Of a stretch of DNA of 64,000 bases, positions 34,510 through 43,345 are shown one piece after another. The notes under the pieces are model-generated. The model was not told the origin of the DNA and searched no databases. It saw only the letters and a program-made list of their open reading frames with translations. Source of the DNA: DAIPKP01 sp964539095 (GTDB lineage: Bacteria > Synergistota > Synergistia > Synergistales > Aminiphilaceae); the NCBI GenBank assembly GCA_964539095.1, contig CAZIFL010000001.1, forward strand, positions 124,001 to 188,000, read 5' to 3'. Each line of letters begins with the position of its first letter. Position 1 is the first letter of the stretch. A program made the translations under genes and the position numbers.

Positions 34510-36952
34510 AGTGCCTCTTGAAGAACTGCGAAGAATGACGGATCTTGCCGTTCTCGGCATTGAATCCACCGAGGACATTCCCCCTCTCGAAGGCATTATT
34601 GGTCAACAGAGAGCAGTCGAATCTATATCTTTTGGGCTAAATATTAAAAATAAAGGGTATAACCTTTTTGTGGTTGGAGAGTACGGAAGCGGAAGAACCA
34701 CCTATACCCTCAAAGAGCTTCAGAAAAAGGCATCCCAAATCTCCCCCCCTCCCGATTGGCTTTATGTATATAATTTTTCGAATCCAAGTTATCCTATCGC
34801 CCTGAGTCTTCCCGCAGGGCAGGGGAGAGCGCTTGCGGAAAAACTTGATTCCCTTATAGAGGATCTTAAGCTCGTGCTGGGCAAAGCTTTTGACAATAGC
34901 CAGTATGAAGATGAAAAAGCCCTTCTCGTGAAGGAATTTCAGGAAAATGTCAATGAAAAAATGGAAGAGGTCCGCTCCTGGGCTCTTGAAAAAGGTTTTG
35001 CCATAAAACGTACTCCTCAGGGTTTCGTAAATATCCCTATTCAGGACGATACAGACGAAAATGGGGAGCATGCTAAGCGAGAGATGCAGCAGGAGGATTT
35101 TGAAAAGCTTTCGGATGAAGAGAAAAAGGCTCTTCAGGAAATTTCCGAGACCATCTCCATGAAAACGCTTGAAGCTCTTCGTCTCATCCGAGACAGAGAA
35201 AAAGACCTTAAAGAAAAAATAAAAGCGTTGGAAGAGAAGATCTGTCGTGAAGCCATTGCCCCCTATCTCGGAGAATTTGGGGAGACCTTCACCCCCGATG
35301 AAAAGCTTGGGGAGTGGATAACCTCTCTCACAGAAGATGTCATCGAAAATTTCAGTATATTTCTCGCAGCATCCAAAGACGAAAATGCGGAAGTAGATTT
35401 TAGCCGCTATAAGGTAAATGTTTTTATCTCTAATAATCCGGAAGATGGCGCTCCTGTAATCGTTGAAACAAACCCGACATACTACAATACGGTGGGAAAA
35501 ATAGAATACGAAAGTAGGCAGGGGCATCTCTATACTGATTTTACAAGAATTATTGCCGGAGCAGTGCACAAGGCAAATGGAGGATATCTTGTCATCCAGG
35601 CGGATGATCTTTTTCGCCAGTTTATGACCTGGGAGGCCCTTAAACGGGTACTCAAAACAGGAAATCTTGACATTGAAAATCTTGGGGAGCAGCTCGGTTT
35701 TGTGCCTGTGGCCTCTTTGCGTCCGGAGCCCATTCAAATCGACATCAAGGTTGTTATTGTAGGGTCCCGATGGATTTATCACCTCCTCACATTCTATGAC
35801 CCCGAATTTAAAAAACTTTTTAAAATTAAGGCAGATTTCGATGTGGACATGCCCCGAAAGGTAGAGACAGAGAAAGAGTTTGCCCAGTTTGTGGCGGGAT
35901 TTGTACAAAAGGAACACCTTCTCCCCTTCAGAAAAGATGCGGTAGGGGAGCTTGTTGATTGGGCCTGTCGTATTGCAGATCATAAAGAACGAATGACAAC
36001 GCAATTCAATAAAATAGGAGAAGTCATTATTGAATCCTCTGCTTGGGCTTCCCTGGAGGAAGATGCCGATGTTTCCAGGCAGCATGTGAGAAAAGCCATC
36101 GAAAAGAAGTATTTTCGCTCCAACCTTATTGAAGAGCACATTCTACGAGCATACCATGAAAAAATCATTCTTGTAGAAACCGAAGGCGCTAAGGTTGGGC
36201 AGATCAACGGGCTCGCGGTAGTAAATATTGGGGATCATGCCTTTGGACATCCTACTCGCATTACCGCTAACGTCTTCATGGGGCAAAGCGGCATCGTTAA
36301 CATTGAGCGAGAAGTCAAGCTCACAGGACCTATCCATAACAAGGGACTTCTCACTCTCAGCAGCTACCTTGGCCGGAAATATGCTCAGGATATGCCCCTA
36401 GCCCTCTCCGCACGGCTCGCTTTCGAGCAATCCTATGATGGTATAGAAGGGGACAGCGCCTCCTCTACAGAGCTTTACTGCCTTCTTTCTGCTCTTGCGG
36501 AAGTGCCGATCCGTCAGGAAATTGCCGTAACCGGATCAGTGGATCAGTTTGGAATGATCCAACCCATTGGCGGGGTCAATGAAAAAATCGAAGGATTTTT
36601 CAATGTATGCCAGCACCGAGGCCTTACAGGAAATCAAGGTGTTTTAATCCCTGCTCAGAATGTGGTAAACCTTATGCTTAATCATAGAGTTCTTGATGCG
36701 GTCAAAGAGGGACTCTTCCATGTGTGGGCCGTAAGAACCATAGATGAGGGGATAGAGATCCTTACGGGGCAGTCTGCAGGAGCAATAGAGGAGTCTGGAG
36801 TATATCCGGAAAATTCTGTTCATGGTAAGGTGCGGCGACGCCTTGAGGGCTGGATGGAACGTGGCGCATATTTGCGCAAAAAGTATGGAGCCCAGGAAAA
36901 TCAAGGGAATGATGAAGCTCTAGAGGAAGAAAATGGGGGAGAATCAGAGTAA
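34484..36952 (+). CDS. Lon-like S16 protease with degenerate Walker A
   Basis: 822 residues. The C-terminal peptidase domain has the serine-lysine dyad of the Lon family: Ser658 in GDSAS and Lys701 in GGVNEKIEG. The 43-residue separation equals that of E. coli Lon. The N-terminal AAA-like part has VVGEYGSGRTT at 64-73, with Arg where the P-loop lysine should be, and a long coiled insertion (about 160-280). There is no Lon substrate-binding N domain. This resembles the LonB/LonC-like and YcbZ groups, some of which degrade unfolded protein without ATP. GTG 34484 has GGGGAGGAG six to seven bases before it. nth overlaps the end by 20 bases. Confidence 0.85.
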   Translation: MKEFVDSHKVPLEELRRMTDLAVLGIESTEDIPPLEGIIGQQRAVESISFGLNIKNKGYNLFVVGEYGSGRTTYTLKELQKKASQISPPPDWLYVYNFSNPSYPIALSLPAGQGRALAEKLDSLIEDLKLVLGKAFDNSQYEDEKALLVKEFQENVNEKMEEVRSWALEKGFAIKRTPQGFVNIPIQDDTDENGEHAKREMQQEDFEKLSDEEKKALQEISETISMKTLEALRLIRDREKDLKEKIKALEEKICREAIAPYLGEFGETFTPDEKLGEWITSLTEDVIENFSIFLAASKDENAEVDFSRYKVNVFISNNPEDGAPVIVETNPTYYNTVGKIEYESRQGHLYTDFTRIIAGAVHKANGGYLVIQADDLFRQFMTWEALKRVLKTGNLDIENLGEQLGFVPVASLRPEPIQIDIKVVIVGSRWIYHLLTFYDPEFKKLFKIKADFDVDMPRKVETEKEFAQFVAGFVQKEHLLPFRKDAVGELVDWACRIADHKERMTTQFNKIGEVIIESSAWASLEEDADVSRQHVRKAIEKKYFRSNLIEEHILRAYHEKIILVETEGAKVGQINGLAVVNIGDHAFGHPTRITANVFMGQSGIVNIEREVKLTGPIHNKGLLTLSSYLGRKYAQDMPLALSARLAFEQSYDGIEGDSASSTELYCLLSALAEVPIRQEIAVTGSVDQFGMIQPIGGVNEKIEGFFNVCQHRGLTGNQGVLIPAQNVVNLMLNHRVLDAVKEGLFHVWAVRTIDEGIEILTGQSAGAIEESGVYPENSVHGKVRRRLEGWMERGAYLRKKYGAQENQGNDEALEEENGGESE

Positions 36953-37634
36953 CCCTTCAGATTCTCGTGAACCTCTCTCCGGAGAGAGGTTCACGAGAAT
37001 CTGTGACATTCTAGAGGGGCTTTGGGGTATGGGGAAGCAGCAGATCCTCTTTCTCGAAGATCCTCTTGAGGGGCTTGTGCAGACGATCCTCTCCCAGAAC
37101 ACCAACGATAAAAACCGGGATAAGGCGTACCTCAAGCTCCGGGAGCACTATCCCCTATGGAAAGATGTCGCATCAGCAAGCGAAGAGGAGCTACAGAAAA
37201 GCATTGCCGTAGCAGGGCTTGGGAGGGTGAAATCTCGTTATATTCTTCAGGCCCTTGCGGCAATAAAGGATCATCTTGGAGAATATTCTCTGGACACCCT
37301 TAAAAACTGTCCTTGTCAGGAGATTCGAGACTTTCTCGAAAAGATGTCCGGGGTGGGGCCAAAAACGGCGGCATGTGTTCTTCTTTTTCAATTCCATTGC
37401 CCTGCCTTCCCCGTAGATACTCATGTTACACGAGTAGCGACACGGCTTGGGATAGCGAGAAAAGCAGATAGCACAAGGAATATCGAAGATATCTTTCGCT
37501 CCTTTCTTCCAGAGAACCGTTTTTTAGAGGTGCATCTTAATTTTATTGCTCATGGAAGAAGCGTCTGCCTTTCTCGAAAACCAAAATGTTCTCTGTGTCC
37601 TCTTTCGGGCATATGCCCATCTGTTCTCCCCTGA
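36933..37634 (+). CDS. nth: Endonuclease III-type DNA glycosylase
   Basis: 233 residues. It removes oxidised pyrimidines and nicks the abasic site. The helix-hairpin-helix MSGVGPKTAACV carries the catalytic lysine, VDTHV the aspartate, and CLSRKPKCSLCPLSGIC the [4Fe-4S] ligands (C-x6-C-x2-C-x5-C). ILSQNTND replaces the usual LSxQTTD motif, with Asn for Thr. Residues 9-24 are encoded by a perfect 46-bp palindrome. ATG 36933 lies inside the Lon-like gene. Confidence 0.92.
   Translation: MGENQSNPSDSREPLSGERFTRICDILEGLWGMGKQQILFLEDPLEGLVQTILSQNTNDKNRDKAYLKLREHYPLWKDVASASEEELQKSIAVAGLGRVKSRYILQALAAIKDHLGEYSLDTLKNCPCQEIRDFLEKMSGVGPKTAACVLLFQFHCPAFPVDTHVTRVATRLGIARKADSTRNIEDIFRSFLPENRFLEVHLNFIAHGRSVCLSRKPKCSLCPLSGICPSVLP
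36958..37003. repeat. Perfect 46-bp palindrome inside the nth 5' coding region
   Basis: Two 23-base arms meet at 36980/36981 with no spacer and no mismatch. The left arm begins CAGATTCTCGTGAACC; the right arm is its exact reverse complement and ends CGAGAATCTG. The transcript would form a very stable hairpin 25 bases after the nth start codon and six bases after the Lon-like stop. The right arm encodes the ERFTRI-type helix normal in the family, so the left arm looks like the added copy. Confidence 0.95.
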
Positions 37635-37658
37635 TCTGGCGGTAGCCACACGAAAAAT

Positions 37659-37712
37659 CAAGGGTCTTACTCTCTTCTTGATTTAGTTCTACAGAAGAGG
37701 GCAAGACCCTTG
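37659..37712 (-). terminator. Terminator hairpin between nth and the TrpR-like gene
   Basis: Two 20-base arms (37659-37678 and 37693-37712) pair with one mismatch and one G-U around a 14-base loop. On the minus strand the hairpin is followed by GATTTTTCG, so it suits termination of the TrpR-like gene. It can also block plus-strand transcripts from nth. Confidence 0.65.
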
Positions 37713-37747
37713 TGCCTTGACGGGGCTTTGAAGAAGCCTCTCAAAGA

Positions 37748-38038
37748 CTACTTGTTGATGCGATCCAGAACGAGCTTATATCCATCTGCGCCATACTCAA
37801 GAAACTTTTTCACTCTGCTTATGGTAGCGGTACTTGCTCCGGTCTGTTGGGCGATCTGAGGATATGTATATCCTTCGCTCAAAAGACGAGCCACCTCAAG
37901 GCGCTGGGCAAGGGCCCTGATCTCTCCGATAGTGGCGATATCCTCCAGGAGCGAATATGCCTCCTCCAGGTTCTCTAGGGAGAGGAAGGCCTGGCAAAGC
38001 TGATCCGTCAAACGATCTTTCCATTTTTCAGACATCAT
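37748..38038 (-). CDS. TrpR-like (YerC/YecD family) DNA-binding protein
   Basis: 96 residues. The TrpR-like fold is seen in EIRALAQRLEVARLLSEGYTYPQIAQQTGASTATISRVKKFL, whose QIAQQTG-x-STATISR section is the helix-turn-helix. The family is related to the tryptophan repressor; ligand and targets of these short homologues are mostly unknown. Two adjacent ATG codons (38038, 38035) follow a GGGGGTG ribosome site that favours the second. It is divergent from mraZ with a 241-base gap. Confidence 0.85.
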   Translation of the reverse strand: MMSEKWKDRLTDQLCQAFLSLENLEEAYSLLEDIATIGEIRALAQRLEVARLLSEGYTYPQIAQQTGASTATISRVKKFLEYGADGYKLVLDRINK

Positions 38039-38083
38039 AACACCCCCATGGCAATGTAAACTCCTCGATTCTCATTTTAATCA

Positions 38084-38112
38084 AGTATAGCAGAGAACGC
38101 TCTCATTTTCAA
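38084..38112 (-). promoter_or_regulatory. Strong-looking promoter for the TrpR-like gene
   Basis: On the minus strand TTGAAA (38112-38107), a 17-base spacer and TATACT (38089-38084) lie 46 bases before the start codon. This is close to the vegetative consensus. Confidence 0.65.
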
Positions 38113-38167
38113 GCTCTGCATAGCTAAAGTGTTTTCGTTTATGGAGAGCCGTAGTGATGGTACTCTT

Positions 38168-38197
38168 TTGTGACGTCAAAAAAATGGAAAGAATAAT
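38168..38197 (+). promoter_or_regulatory. Candidate promoter for the dcw cluster
   Basis: TTGTGA (38168-38173) and AATAAT (38192-38197) are 18 bases apart, upstream of the MraZ boxes and 83 bases before mraZ. Spacing and order fit MraZ autorepression downstream of the start point. Confidence 0.4.
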
Positions 38198-38244
38198 TCT
38201 TTAGGCCTACACATATCATGCTTCTCATGCTAGAGTAGAGTAAA

Positions 38245-38270
38245 GTGGGGTGAGGTGGCATATAGTGGGA
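38245..38270 (+). promoter_or_regulatory. MraZ operator: three direct repeats with 10-bp period
   Basis: GTGGGG (38245-38250), GTGGCA (38255-38260) and GTGGGA (38265-38270) repeat every ten bases, one helical turn, just before the mraZ ribosome site. MraZ of E. coli and mycoplasmas binds such TGGGN direct repeats separated by five bases, so this is very probably its autoregulatory site for the dcw cluster. Confidence 0.85.
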
Positions 38271-38279
38271 GGGTTTTGT

Positions 38280-38708
38280 ATGCTTTTGGGGACTTATGAG
38301 CATAAACTGGATTCAAAGGGGAGGCTCGTTTTTCCGTCAAAGTTTCGTGAAGCCTTTGGAGAAGAGGCCGTGGCCTCCCTGGGTTTCGCCCCCTGCATTG
38401 CCATATACTCCCTGGAGCAATGGGAAAGACTCTTTCTCTCCTTAAAGAGTGCCATGTACGACAAGAAAAAATTTGAGAATTTTTCCCGGGTTTTTTTGGC
38501 TACCGCAGCAGAGATATCCTTTGATGCTACGGGTAGGGTCCTTATTCCGACACACCTTCGTGAAAAAACTCAAATAGGCCAGGAGGTCTGCGTCATTGGC
38601 CAGAGTAATCATGTGGAGATCTGGGATAAGCACAGGTGGTCCACGTATGAGAAAGAGGTTTTTATGAATTTTTCAGAAATTGAAGAGAGCGTAAAGGGAC
38701 TTTTATAG
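38280..38708 (+). CDS. mraZ: Transcriptional regulator MraZ
   Basis: 142 residues. MraZ is an AbrB-like ring-forming DNA-binding protein heading the division/cell-wall cluster. The two DXXXR motifs are seen: DSKGR near residue 12 and DATGR near 82. ATG 38280 has GGGAGG upstream; a start at 38250 would lie within the operator and add foreign residues. The stop overlaps the rsmH GTG by one base. Confidence 0.95.
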   Translation: MLLGTYEHKLDSKGRLVFPSKFREAFGEEAVASLGFAPCIAIYSLEQWERLFLSLKSAMYDKKKFENFSRVFLATAAEISFDATGRVLIPTHLREKTQIGQEVCVIGQSNHVEIWDKHRWSTYEKEVFMNFSEIEESVKGLL

Positions 38709-39631
38709 TGGAGCATGTGCCGGTTCTCGTTCAAGAGATTCTCTCCATACTTGAGGAGTTTCAACTTCCTCTCTACCGAGCAATAGATGCCACTCTCGGT
38801 TTGGGTGGCTATAGCCACGCTCTTTTAGAATATGCGGATTCCATGCAGATCCTCGGCATTGATCAGGATGAAGAGGCCCTTGCTTTCGCTGAAAAACGCC
38901 TTGAAATGCACAAAGAACGCTTCGTTCCTGTACAGGGGAATTTTAAGGATATCCTTGATATTTCTCGAAGAGAGGGTTTTGTGCCTTCGGATGCTATTTT
39001 CTTCGACCTGGGAGTCTCCAACCTTCAGCTTACGACTCCCGAACGAGGTTTCTCCTATCAGCACGATGGGCCTCTTGATATGCGTATGGATCGCTCCGCC
39101 TCTGAAGAAACAACCGCATTTCATGTTTTTAACGAATATGCTCCCGCGGATCTGAGCCGCATTTTTTCAGAGTACGGAGAAGAGCGTCATGCCTATAAAT
39201 TTGCGAAAATTCTTGTGGCGGCACGAGAAAAAGATGGTCCGCTTGAAACCACAGGAGATGTTATAGAGGCTCTGCGAAAAGGATTATCTCCTTCCTTCAT
39301 GCGCAAGCTTGGAAGACACCCTGGAAGAAAGATATTCCAGGCGGTGCGGATTTTTGTGAATGATGAACTGGGAGCACTTAAAGCAGCGTTGCATGCTGCG
39401 CCTGAGATTCTTTCTCCGGGGGGTTCCCTCTTCGTTGTTAGCTATCACTCTCTGGAGGATCGTATGGTAAAGCACACCATGCGGGAGTGGCGGCAGTCCA
39501 AGAAGGGCGTACCTCTTTTCAAAAAACCTCTGCAGCCTACTTCGCAAGAGGTTGAGGAAAACTACAAGTCCCGAAGTGCCAAACTTCGGGTATTCCGTTT
39601 TTTTGAAATGGAAGGGGAGAGACGAAAATGA
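38708..39631 (+). CDS. rsmH: 16S rRNA (cytosine-1402-N4)-methyltransferase RsmH
   Basis: 307 residues. It begins MEHVPVLVQEIL, with the SAM-binding DATLGLGGYSHALLE, then FFDLGVSNLQL and DMRMDRS. YHSLEDRMVK near the C-terminus is a family signature. The GTG start shares its G with the mraZ stop, so it is translationally coupled. Confidence 0.96.
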   Translation: MEHVPVLVQEILSILEEFQLPLYRAIDATLGLGGYSHALLEYADSMQILGIDQDEEALAFAEKRLEMHKERFVPVQGNFKDILDISRREGFVPSDAIFFDLGVSNLQLTTPERGFSYQHDGPLDMRMDRSASEETTAFHVFNEYAPADLSRIFSEYGEERHAYKFAKILVAAREKDGPLETTGDVIEALRKGLSPSFMRKLGRHPGRKIFQAVRIFVNDELGALKAALHAAPEILSPGGSLFVVSYHSLEDRMVKHTMREWRQSKKGVPLFKKPLQPTSQEVEENYKSRSAKLRVFRFFEMEGERRK

Positions 39632-40095
39632 CGAAACCCGAGATCATCGTTGAAGAAAAGGTAAAAAAACAGTACACCGTATCTTTTCTGAAGGTATTCT
39701 TTGGAATGGCATTGCTTTTGGGCTTTCTCTTTCTCTCTCTCGGGGCAATGCGTATTTATGTTGGGACCCTCGAAAAAAGGCTTTCCCGTATAGACGCAGC
39801 TTTGACAGCTCTTCAAAACGACTACGCCCAATCCATGTATGCTTTTGCGGTTGCCACAAAGCCCGAAGTTGTTCTCGAAACAAGCAGGAGAGTCCAGAAA
39901 ATGAGTATATCCTTTCATAAAACAGCCATGCTGCACCTGCCAGCATTCAAAGATGCTTCTACCGGGATTTTGCTTGCCCAGGGAAGTTCGGTCTTCTCCT
40001 CTCCCGAAGACCCTACTCCGTTCGAACTCGCAGAAAAAGCTTTTTTGGGGTTTTTTGTCCCCCTGGCTTCTGCGCAGGATGAACGGTATCCCTAG
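39628..40095 (+). CDS. ftsL: FtsL-like membrane protein (by position)
   Basis: 155 residues. A single membrane segment at about 23-43 follows a short charged cytoplasmic start. It is followed by a helical stretch (about 45-75) that could form a coiled coil, the FtsL topology. FtsL partners FtsB/DivIC and FtsQ to activate septal wall synthesis. Sequence likeness is weak; the call rests on topology and its place between rsmH and ftsI. The C-terminal 80 residues are longer than usual for FtsL. ATGA overlap with rsmH. Confidence 0.6.
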   Translation: MTKPEIIVEEKVKKQYTVSFLKVFFGMALLLGFLFLSLGAMRIYVGTLEKRLSRIDAALTALQNDYAQSMYAFAVATKPEVVLETSRRVQKMSISFHKTAMLHLPAFKDASTGILLAQGSSVFSSPEDPTPFELAEKAFLGFFVPLASAQDERYP

Positions 40096-40109
40096 AACAC
40101 TCTGCCTCC

Positions 40110-41816
40110 ATGTCCCCCGAAAGGCTTGAGAGACAATATCGGCGCCGCAGTACATTCTTGTGGTGTCTCCTGTATATCGCTTTTATTCTTCTTTTTTTCC
40201 GCATTGCCTCTCTGCATATCTTCCCGGACGAGCGTGCCATAGCCCGGGCCTCGAAACAGTACTGGACCTACATAAAACTTTCATCAAAACGTGGCATCAT
40301 CTCTGATTGTCGGAATGTTCCCCTCGCTATCTCCATACCAAGCGTTAGTTTTTTTATTGATCCTCTGGAGTGGAAGCCAGAGAATGCAGTAAAGTTGCGG
40401 GGATTTTTTAATGAAAAAACAATACAAAGGCTCTCGCAACACAACGAAGGGCGTTTTGTCTGGGTTGCCCGAAAACTTACAGGAGATTTAGTAACAACGA
40501 TCCGCTCCCTGAATCTTCCAGGGCTTTACGAAATAGAGGAGGGGAAACGAGTTTATCCTCAGGGGGAAGATGCTGCGCATATTCTTGGCTATTGCGACAT
40601 TGATGAAAAAGGGCTTGCGGGAATTGAGCTTGTCTATAATAGTGTGCTCTACTCCCCTCCAGGGAACCACCTCATCGCAAAAACTGCCGGAGGTAAGATG
40701 GCAAGCATTCTCTCTCCTGAGGCGGCTCAGACTCTTCGAGAACCCGGCAGAGTGCAGCTTACTATAGACTCCCGAATCCAGCACGTTCTTACCGAGGAGC
40801 TTCAGGAGGCGATGAAGAGAGAACGAGCTCAATGGGGAGCCGTTCTTTGCATTGATGTTACCTCTGGTGCAATCAGGGGTATGGCAAGCTGGCCTGTTTT
40901 TGACGCAAACCATCGGGAGACTCTGGCAAATACAGAGGCCTTACGCAATAACGCTATCGGGCGAATCTATGAGCCTGGATCGACGCTAAAGCCTGTGATT
41001 CTTGGAATAGCTCTCGAACTTGGCCTCGTGGGGTGGGAAGAGGAATTTTTCTGTCCCGGAAAGATTCGTGTGGCGGATGGCTGGATCTCGGAAATTTATG
41101 GACGAGGGCATGGGAAAATCTCTCCCAGAGATATCATCGCAAAGTCTTCCAATGTGGGAATGGCCCTCATAGGAGGACGGATCAAGCCTCAGGATGGATA
41201 TGACTACCTGCGATTCTGGGGTTTTGGCTCTCAAACAGGAATTCAGTTTCCCGGGGAAGAAAAGGGGATTCTTCATAAACCGGAACAGTGGCTTGGTGTG
41301 GTTCCTGCAAATATTGCCATAGGTCAGGGAATAGCGGTGACACCCTTACAGCTTCTTGCGGCAACTGCAGCTATAGCTAACGGAGGAAAACTCTACCAGC
41401 CTTATTTGGTTGAATCCATACAAAACGAACATGAACGCTTCCAATATCAGGGATCAAACCACATACGTAATCATGTTCTCACAGAAATTACAGCCCAGCG
41501 CCTACGGGAAGCAATGTCGCGCGTGGTGGAGCAGGGCTCTGGGAAAGCTGCTGCAATAGCGGGAATTTCCGTAGCGGGGAAAACGGGAACTGCTCAGATA
41601 GCCCACAAAGGATCCTATGCGGAGGATAGCTATGTGGCTTCCTTTGTGGGGTTCTGGCCTGCGGAAAACCCCGTACTTTCCCTTCTTGTGATCATAGGAG
41701 AGCCTCAATCGGGAAATGACCAAGGGGGAAAGGTTGCGGCTCCGGTATTCCGAAAAATTGTGGAAAAAATCTCTGCCTTTGAACCGGAATTCGGACAGAG
41801 TCGAGCACATCGTTAA
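40110..41816 (+). CDS. ftsI: Septal peptidoglycan transpeptidase FtsI (PBP3-like)
   Basis: 568 residues. One membrane segment is at about 16-36, then the PBP dimerisation domain. The transpeptidase motifs are Ser291-x-x-Lys294 (STLK), Ser346-Ser347-Asn348 and Lys491-Thr-Gly493. It cross-links septal wall with FtsW, encoded further on. There is no PASTA domain. It starts 14 bases after the FtsL-like gene. Confidence 0.95.
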   Translation: MSPERLERQYRRRSTFLWCLLYIAFILLFFRIASLHIFPDERAIARASKQYWTYIKLSSKRGIISDCRNVPLAISIPSVSFFIDPLEWKPENAVKLRGFFNEKTIQRLSQHNEGRFVWVARKLTGDLVTTIRSLNLPGLYEIEEGKRVYPQGEDAAHILGYCDIDEKGLAGIELVYNSVLYSPPGNHLIAKTAGGKMASILSPEAAQTLREPGRVQLTIDSRIQHVLTEELQEAMKRERAQWGAVLCIDVTSGAIRGMASWPVFDANHRETLANTEALRNNAIGRIYEPGSTLKPVILGIALELGLVGWEEEFFCPGKIRVADGWISEIYGRGHGKISPRDIIAKSSNVGMALIGGRIKPQDGYDYLRFWGFGSQTGIQFPGEEKGILHKPEQWLGVVPANIAIGQGIAVTPLQLLAATAAIANGGKLYQPYLVESIQNEHERFQYQGSNHIRNHVLTEITAQRLREAMSRVVEQGSGKAAAIAGISVAGKTGTAQIAHKGSYAEDSYVASFVGFWPAENPVLSLLVIIGEPQSGNDQGGKVAAPVFRKIVEKISAFEPEFGQSRAHR

Positions 41817-41842
41817 TATAACAGGAGAAAGGGTGGTTTCCC

Positions 41843-43345
41843 ATGCGTTTTCAAGAGCTGGTATCCATGCTCAAAGAAGAGAAAATTCCTGTGGCAAGGG
41901 TGGGGGAGAATGCTGAAAGTCCTCAAATCTCGGATATCACATGCCATTCCTCGAAAATATATCCTCAAAGCCTTTTCTGCTGCCTTTGCGGAAGGGAACG
42001 GGACGGTCACGATTACGCTTTAGAAGCACTTTCTAAAGGGGCTGTTGCTTTTCTGTGTGAAAAAGAGCTTCCCATTGATGCTCCTCAGGTGCAGATACCA
42101 GATCTTCGAAAATATCTGGGGAAGATCTCCGAGATGCTGTACGGCTTTCCCTCTAAAGAACTCCGGCTTACTGGCATTACAGGAACCAACGGAAAATCCT
42201 CTACGGCCTTTATCATGCGGGCTATTATTCAGGCGGGTGGGGGGAAAAGTGGCCTTTTAGGAACCATAGAATATTCGGATGGGGTTCAGGCCGAAGAAGC
42301 AGGACGAACAACCCCGGAAGCTCCGGATCTGCAGAGGTTTTTTGCAAAAATGCGGAAACACGGCTGCTCTGATTGCGTTATGGAGATCTCTTCACATGCG
42401 GTTATGGAGGGGCGCATTGAAGGGTGCCGTTTTGATGGGCTTATTTTCTCTAATCTAACTCCAGAACATCTTGATTACCACGGAGATATGGAGGCCTATT
42501 TTCAGGCGAAAAAAAAGATTTTTGAAGAATATACCAAAGCAGGATGGAAAGGTGCTCTTAACGAGGACGACCCTTATGGTGTACGGCTCCAGGCTCAATT
42601 CTCACACGCTTGTTCTACCTATGGATTGCACATGGAAAAGGGAAATCATCGGATTCAGCTTCTATCCTCTTCTTTTCGTTCGGACGGCACGGAGATAGAG
42701 CTTGAAGGTCCCGGGGGGAGACGTGCACGTATACATCTCCCCTTAGTGGGGAAATTCAATCTCTACAACACCCTTGGAGCTATGACGCTTGCAGATCTTT
42801 ATGGCATATCTTGGGAACAGATCCTGCAGGGTGTCAGAGATATTCCTAAAATTCCAGGACGCATGGAGAGCTACCGTACTGAAAAGGGATCAACATGTAT
42901 TATCGATTACGCACATACTCCAGATGCCCTTGCAAAAGTTCTTGCCTCCCTCAAGCCTTGCTGTACCGGGAAGTTGCGGGTTCTTTTCGGTTCCGGGGGT
43001 AATCGTTTCCCCGGAAATCGTCCGCTCATGGGAATTGCCGCTGCACAGTATGCGGATGATATTATCATCACTATGGATAATCCACGATACGAAGATCCTC
43101 AAGGGATCGCAGAGGAAAACTATCAGGGTGTTTTGCAGGAAAACAGAGAGATCCCATGCTGTATCATCCTGGATCGAAAAGAGGCCATTCATCATCTCCT
43201 TGACTCTGGAGAGAGAGAAGATATACTCGTCATCGCAGGAAAAGGACCGGAGACCTATCTCGAAATTTGCGGAGTTCGCCATTCCTTTTCCGATAAAGGG
43301 GTCTTCGAAGAATGGGCTCTTCAAAGGGGAGTGTCATACCAATGA
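41843..43345 (+). CDS. murE: UDP-MurNAc-tripeptide synthetase MurE
   Basis: 500 residues. It adds the third stem residue to UDP-MurNAc-L-Ala-D-Glu. The ATP loop GITGTNGKSS is at 111-120, and EISSHAV and NLTPEHLDYHG follow. The substrate loop reads MDNPRYEDP, the DNPR type seen in meso-diaminopimelate enzymes. GAGAAAGGGTGG lies before ATG 41843. The murF start overlaps the stop. Confidence 0.95.
   Translation: MRFQELVSMLKEEKIPVARVGENAESPQISDITCHSSKIYPQSLFCCLCGRERDGHDYALEALSKGAVAFLCEKELPIDAPQVQIPDLRKYLGKISEMLYGFPSKELRLTGITGTNGKSSTAFIMRAIIQAGGGKSGLLGTIEYSDGVQAEEAGRTTPEAPDLQRFFAKMRKHGCSDCVMEISSHAVMEGRIEGCRFDGLIFSNLTPEHLDYHGDMEAYFQAKKKIFEEYTKAGWKGALNEDDPYGVRLQAQFSHACSTYGLHMEKGNHRIQLLSSSFRSDGTEIELEGPGGRRARIHLPLVGKFNLYNTLGAMTLADLYGISWEQILQGVRDIPKIPGRMESYRTEKGSTCIIDYAHTPDALAKVLASLKPCCTGKLRVLFGSGGNRFPGNRPLMGIAAAQYADDIIITMDNPRYEDPQGIAEENYQGVLQENREIPCCIILDRKEAIHHLLDSGEREDILVIAGKGPETYLEICGVRHSFSDKGVFEEWALQRGVSYQ

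Noticed and set aside
34637..36139. 500-codon open frame on the minus strand
   Set aside because: It lies wholly antisense to the Lon-like gene, is rich in Phe, Ile, Cys and Arg as expected for a reverse shadow, and has no family motif.
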